DNA from: Ixodes scapularis
Taxonomy: Eukaryota > Arthropoda > Arachnida > Ixodida > Ixodidae
DNA: 64,000 nucleotides
Assembly: GCF_016920785.2 (NCBI RefSeq)
Contig: NW_024609835.1
Coordinates: 178,867,109 to 178,931,108, forward strand
Direction of reading: 5' to 3'
Below the pieces are notes generated by a model. That model had not been told where the DNA came from. It ran no database searches and saw only the letters and a program-made list of their open reading frames with translations. Made by a program: the position numbers and the translations under genes. Each line of letters opens with the position of its first letter. Position 1 is the stretch's first letter. Below are positions 62,800 through 64,000 of the stretch, one piece after another.

Positions 62800-62845
62800 G
62801 TGAGTTGCCTCCGAACATCTCTGACCCCACACCTCCAAAAAATAC

Positions 62846-63275
62846 TTTTTAATGCGAAAGCATTAACTCTACCCCATGGAGCGAATCAACATTATCATCT
62901 TTTGAAGCCGTGCCAAACGGCATCTAAATTTCCCTGTCCCATGGAGCGAAGCCTGTAGTCTGTAGCAGCAAATTGATAAATAAATTCCCATGGCTGCCGC
63001 GCATCAACAACGATGGGGGGAACTCTGGCTGCCGCGCATTGTTGTTGACGTACGCACGGCAGCCAATGGGAATTCCCTCTCCATGGCGTTGCGGCCCCTG
63101 CCGAGAGGAGCAGAAACTGCCGCGGCGCCGAGGATGCCACACGCTCGGCTGCCTCTCTCGTGTCAGAGGCATCGCCAAGGGAAGGGGGAAAGGGGGAAGG
63201 AAGGAAGGGGAGAGAGGGCAAGGAGGGGCAGGGCTGCGGCCGCTTCTGCTCGCCGAGGAACATGGCGGCGCTTGA
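62846..63275. mobile_element. 'GAAAGCATTAACT' repeat, copy 3
   Basis: TTAATGCGAAAGCATTAACT begins 47 bases after the donor of exon w, followed by two CCATGGAGCGAA words and GCCGTGCCAAACGGCATC. TGGCTGCCGCGCATCAACAA and GGCTGCCGCGCATTGTTGTT repeat locally. Right end not defined. Confidence 0.65.
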
Positions 63276-63281
63276 GGCATC

Positions 63282-64000
63282 TACCGTAATATCCCGATTC
63301 ATCGCCCACCCCCCTAGCACCTGAAATTCATTAAAAAAGTGGGGTGGGCCATGTCTCAGTGGGTGAGCACAAACACTTGAAAAAAAGCGGAAAAATCCGC
63401 CTATTTTTTTCTGCGTACCTAGCGCTGATGCACAAGAGATACATCAAACTCAAAACTCCATTTAGTTTTATTGTTTTATAGAAAAAAATGCTCACGAAAG
63501 AATATTTTACTATAGCGAAATCCGTTGCTTGCATACGCGCTAGAAACACCGCCGATCTGCATATAGCGCGAACGTTTGTTCCGTGAAAGAATGTCACCAC
63601 TATGTTCTCCTAGTTAGTGAAAAAAAAAAGAAAGAAAGAAAAGTCTACAAGAAAATAGAAAAACCGACCAGGCGCAACGAGCGAGCGAACGAGCGGACCA
63701 AAGAAGCGACCAAGAGCAATGCAGGGAAAGCTGGAAAGCCGGCGGTCGCGTTGGCAAATACTTTGGCGTCAGGCCAAGTCGGGCGCCTTGTCAGTGGACC
63801 TCTTGGCGAATATGTGCTGCCACCTAGACACGCAACTGGGTTCGAGGCTAAGCGGCTAGAAAACAACGCGCGCGCAAGGCCTCTCCCACCCGTTCCACAC
63901 CCAAAACGTTAGCTACATCCTGTTTACCCATTGAGGCGCTGTGACCTAAATACGGCTCCCCCAAACTCGCCTTTGTACCCATCGTGCGTAATCTCCCGCA
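63282..64000. mobile_element. TACCGT-family element, left end; runs to the window edge
   Basis: TACCGTAATATCCCGATTCA with CGCCCACCCCCC and AAAGTGGGGTGGGCC matches the left ends at 48345 and 15110. The right end is not in the window. The 109-codon + strand frame at 63583-63912 has no recognised motif. Confidence 0.65.

Noticed and set aside
58859..62053. A third TTAA element spanning 58.9-62.05 kb
   Set aside because: TTAAAGGGACGATGCAAC and CTTGTCCTTTAA are only loosely inverse, and the inner sequences do not match. Evidence too weak.
61592..62065. Overlapping long frames on both strands as an intronic gene
   Set aside because: GC-rich sequence produces long frames on both strands. No domain, start context or splice support.
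63583..63912. 109-codon Lys/Arg-rich frame at the window end
   Set aside because: Low-complexity start from an AAAG run, no recognised domain, and it lies inside a repeat.

Overview
The window is a piece of an arthropod genome, most likely a hard tick. It carries one large gene on the + strand, an orthologue of neogenin/DCC/frazzled, the netrin and RGM receptor. I could place 23 consecutive coding exons from 2488 to 62799. All splice phases agree and together they encode about 1,338 residues: four Ig domains, six fibronectin type III (FN3) domains, one membrane span, and a cytoplasmic tail with the P1 motif. The signal-peptide exon(s) and the last exon(s), with P3 and the stop codon, lie outside the window. 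The tick assignment is inference. It rests on the chelicerate-like neogenin, intron-rich layout and very dense load of small DNA transposons, tRNA-like SINE-type sequences and LINE scraps.

Layout: 1-2487 is intron or upstream sequence with an (AT)n tract, a tRNA-Thr-like sequence and a GC-rich block. 2488-16448 holds the Ig exons. 16961-42339 holds the FN3 exons. 44785-46379 holds an 11-codon exon and the membrane span. 49760-62799 holds the cytoplasmic exons. Coding sequence is only about 4 kb of 64 kb.

Introns are mostly mobile-element debris. Elements bounded by TA dinucleotides are the most common; several carry recognisable pieces of pogo/Tigger transposase (7.4-7.8 kb, 39.9-40.2 kb, 59.2-60.4 kb). 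There are also hAT-type elements, two with perfect 8-bp target duplications; TTAA-bounded (piggyBac-like) elements; long foldback elements; three LINE fragments (8.1-8.7, 23.5-24.9 and probably 57.1-57.5 kb); and a Penelope-like GIY-YIG fragment (50.3-50.9 kb). Tandem repeats are also present. Nesting is common and gives relative insertion ages.

No second host gene, CRISPR array or bacterial-type system is supported. The observations most worth checking concern receptor isoforms: an 11-codon phase-1/phase-1 microexon before the membrane span, a 123-bp intron that is open in frame, and two usable acceptors before FN3-1. Repeat findings of note are a paralogous empty insertion site, an internally deleted Tigger that fuses transposase N- and C-termini, and an E-box-rich satellite with alternating unit lengths.
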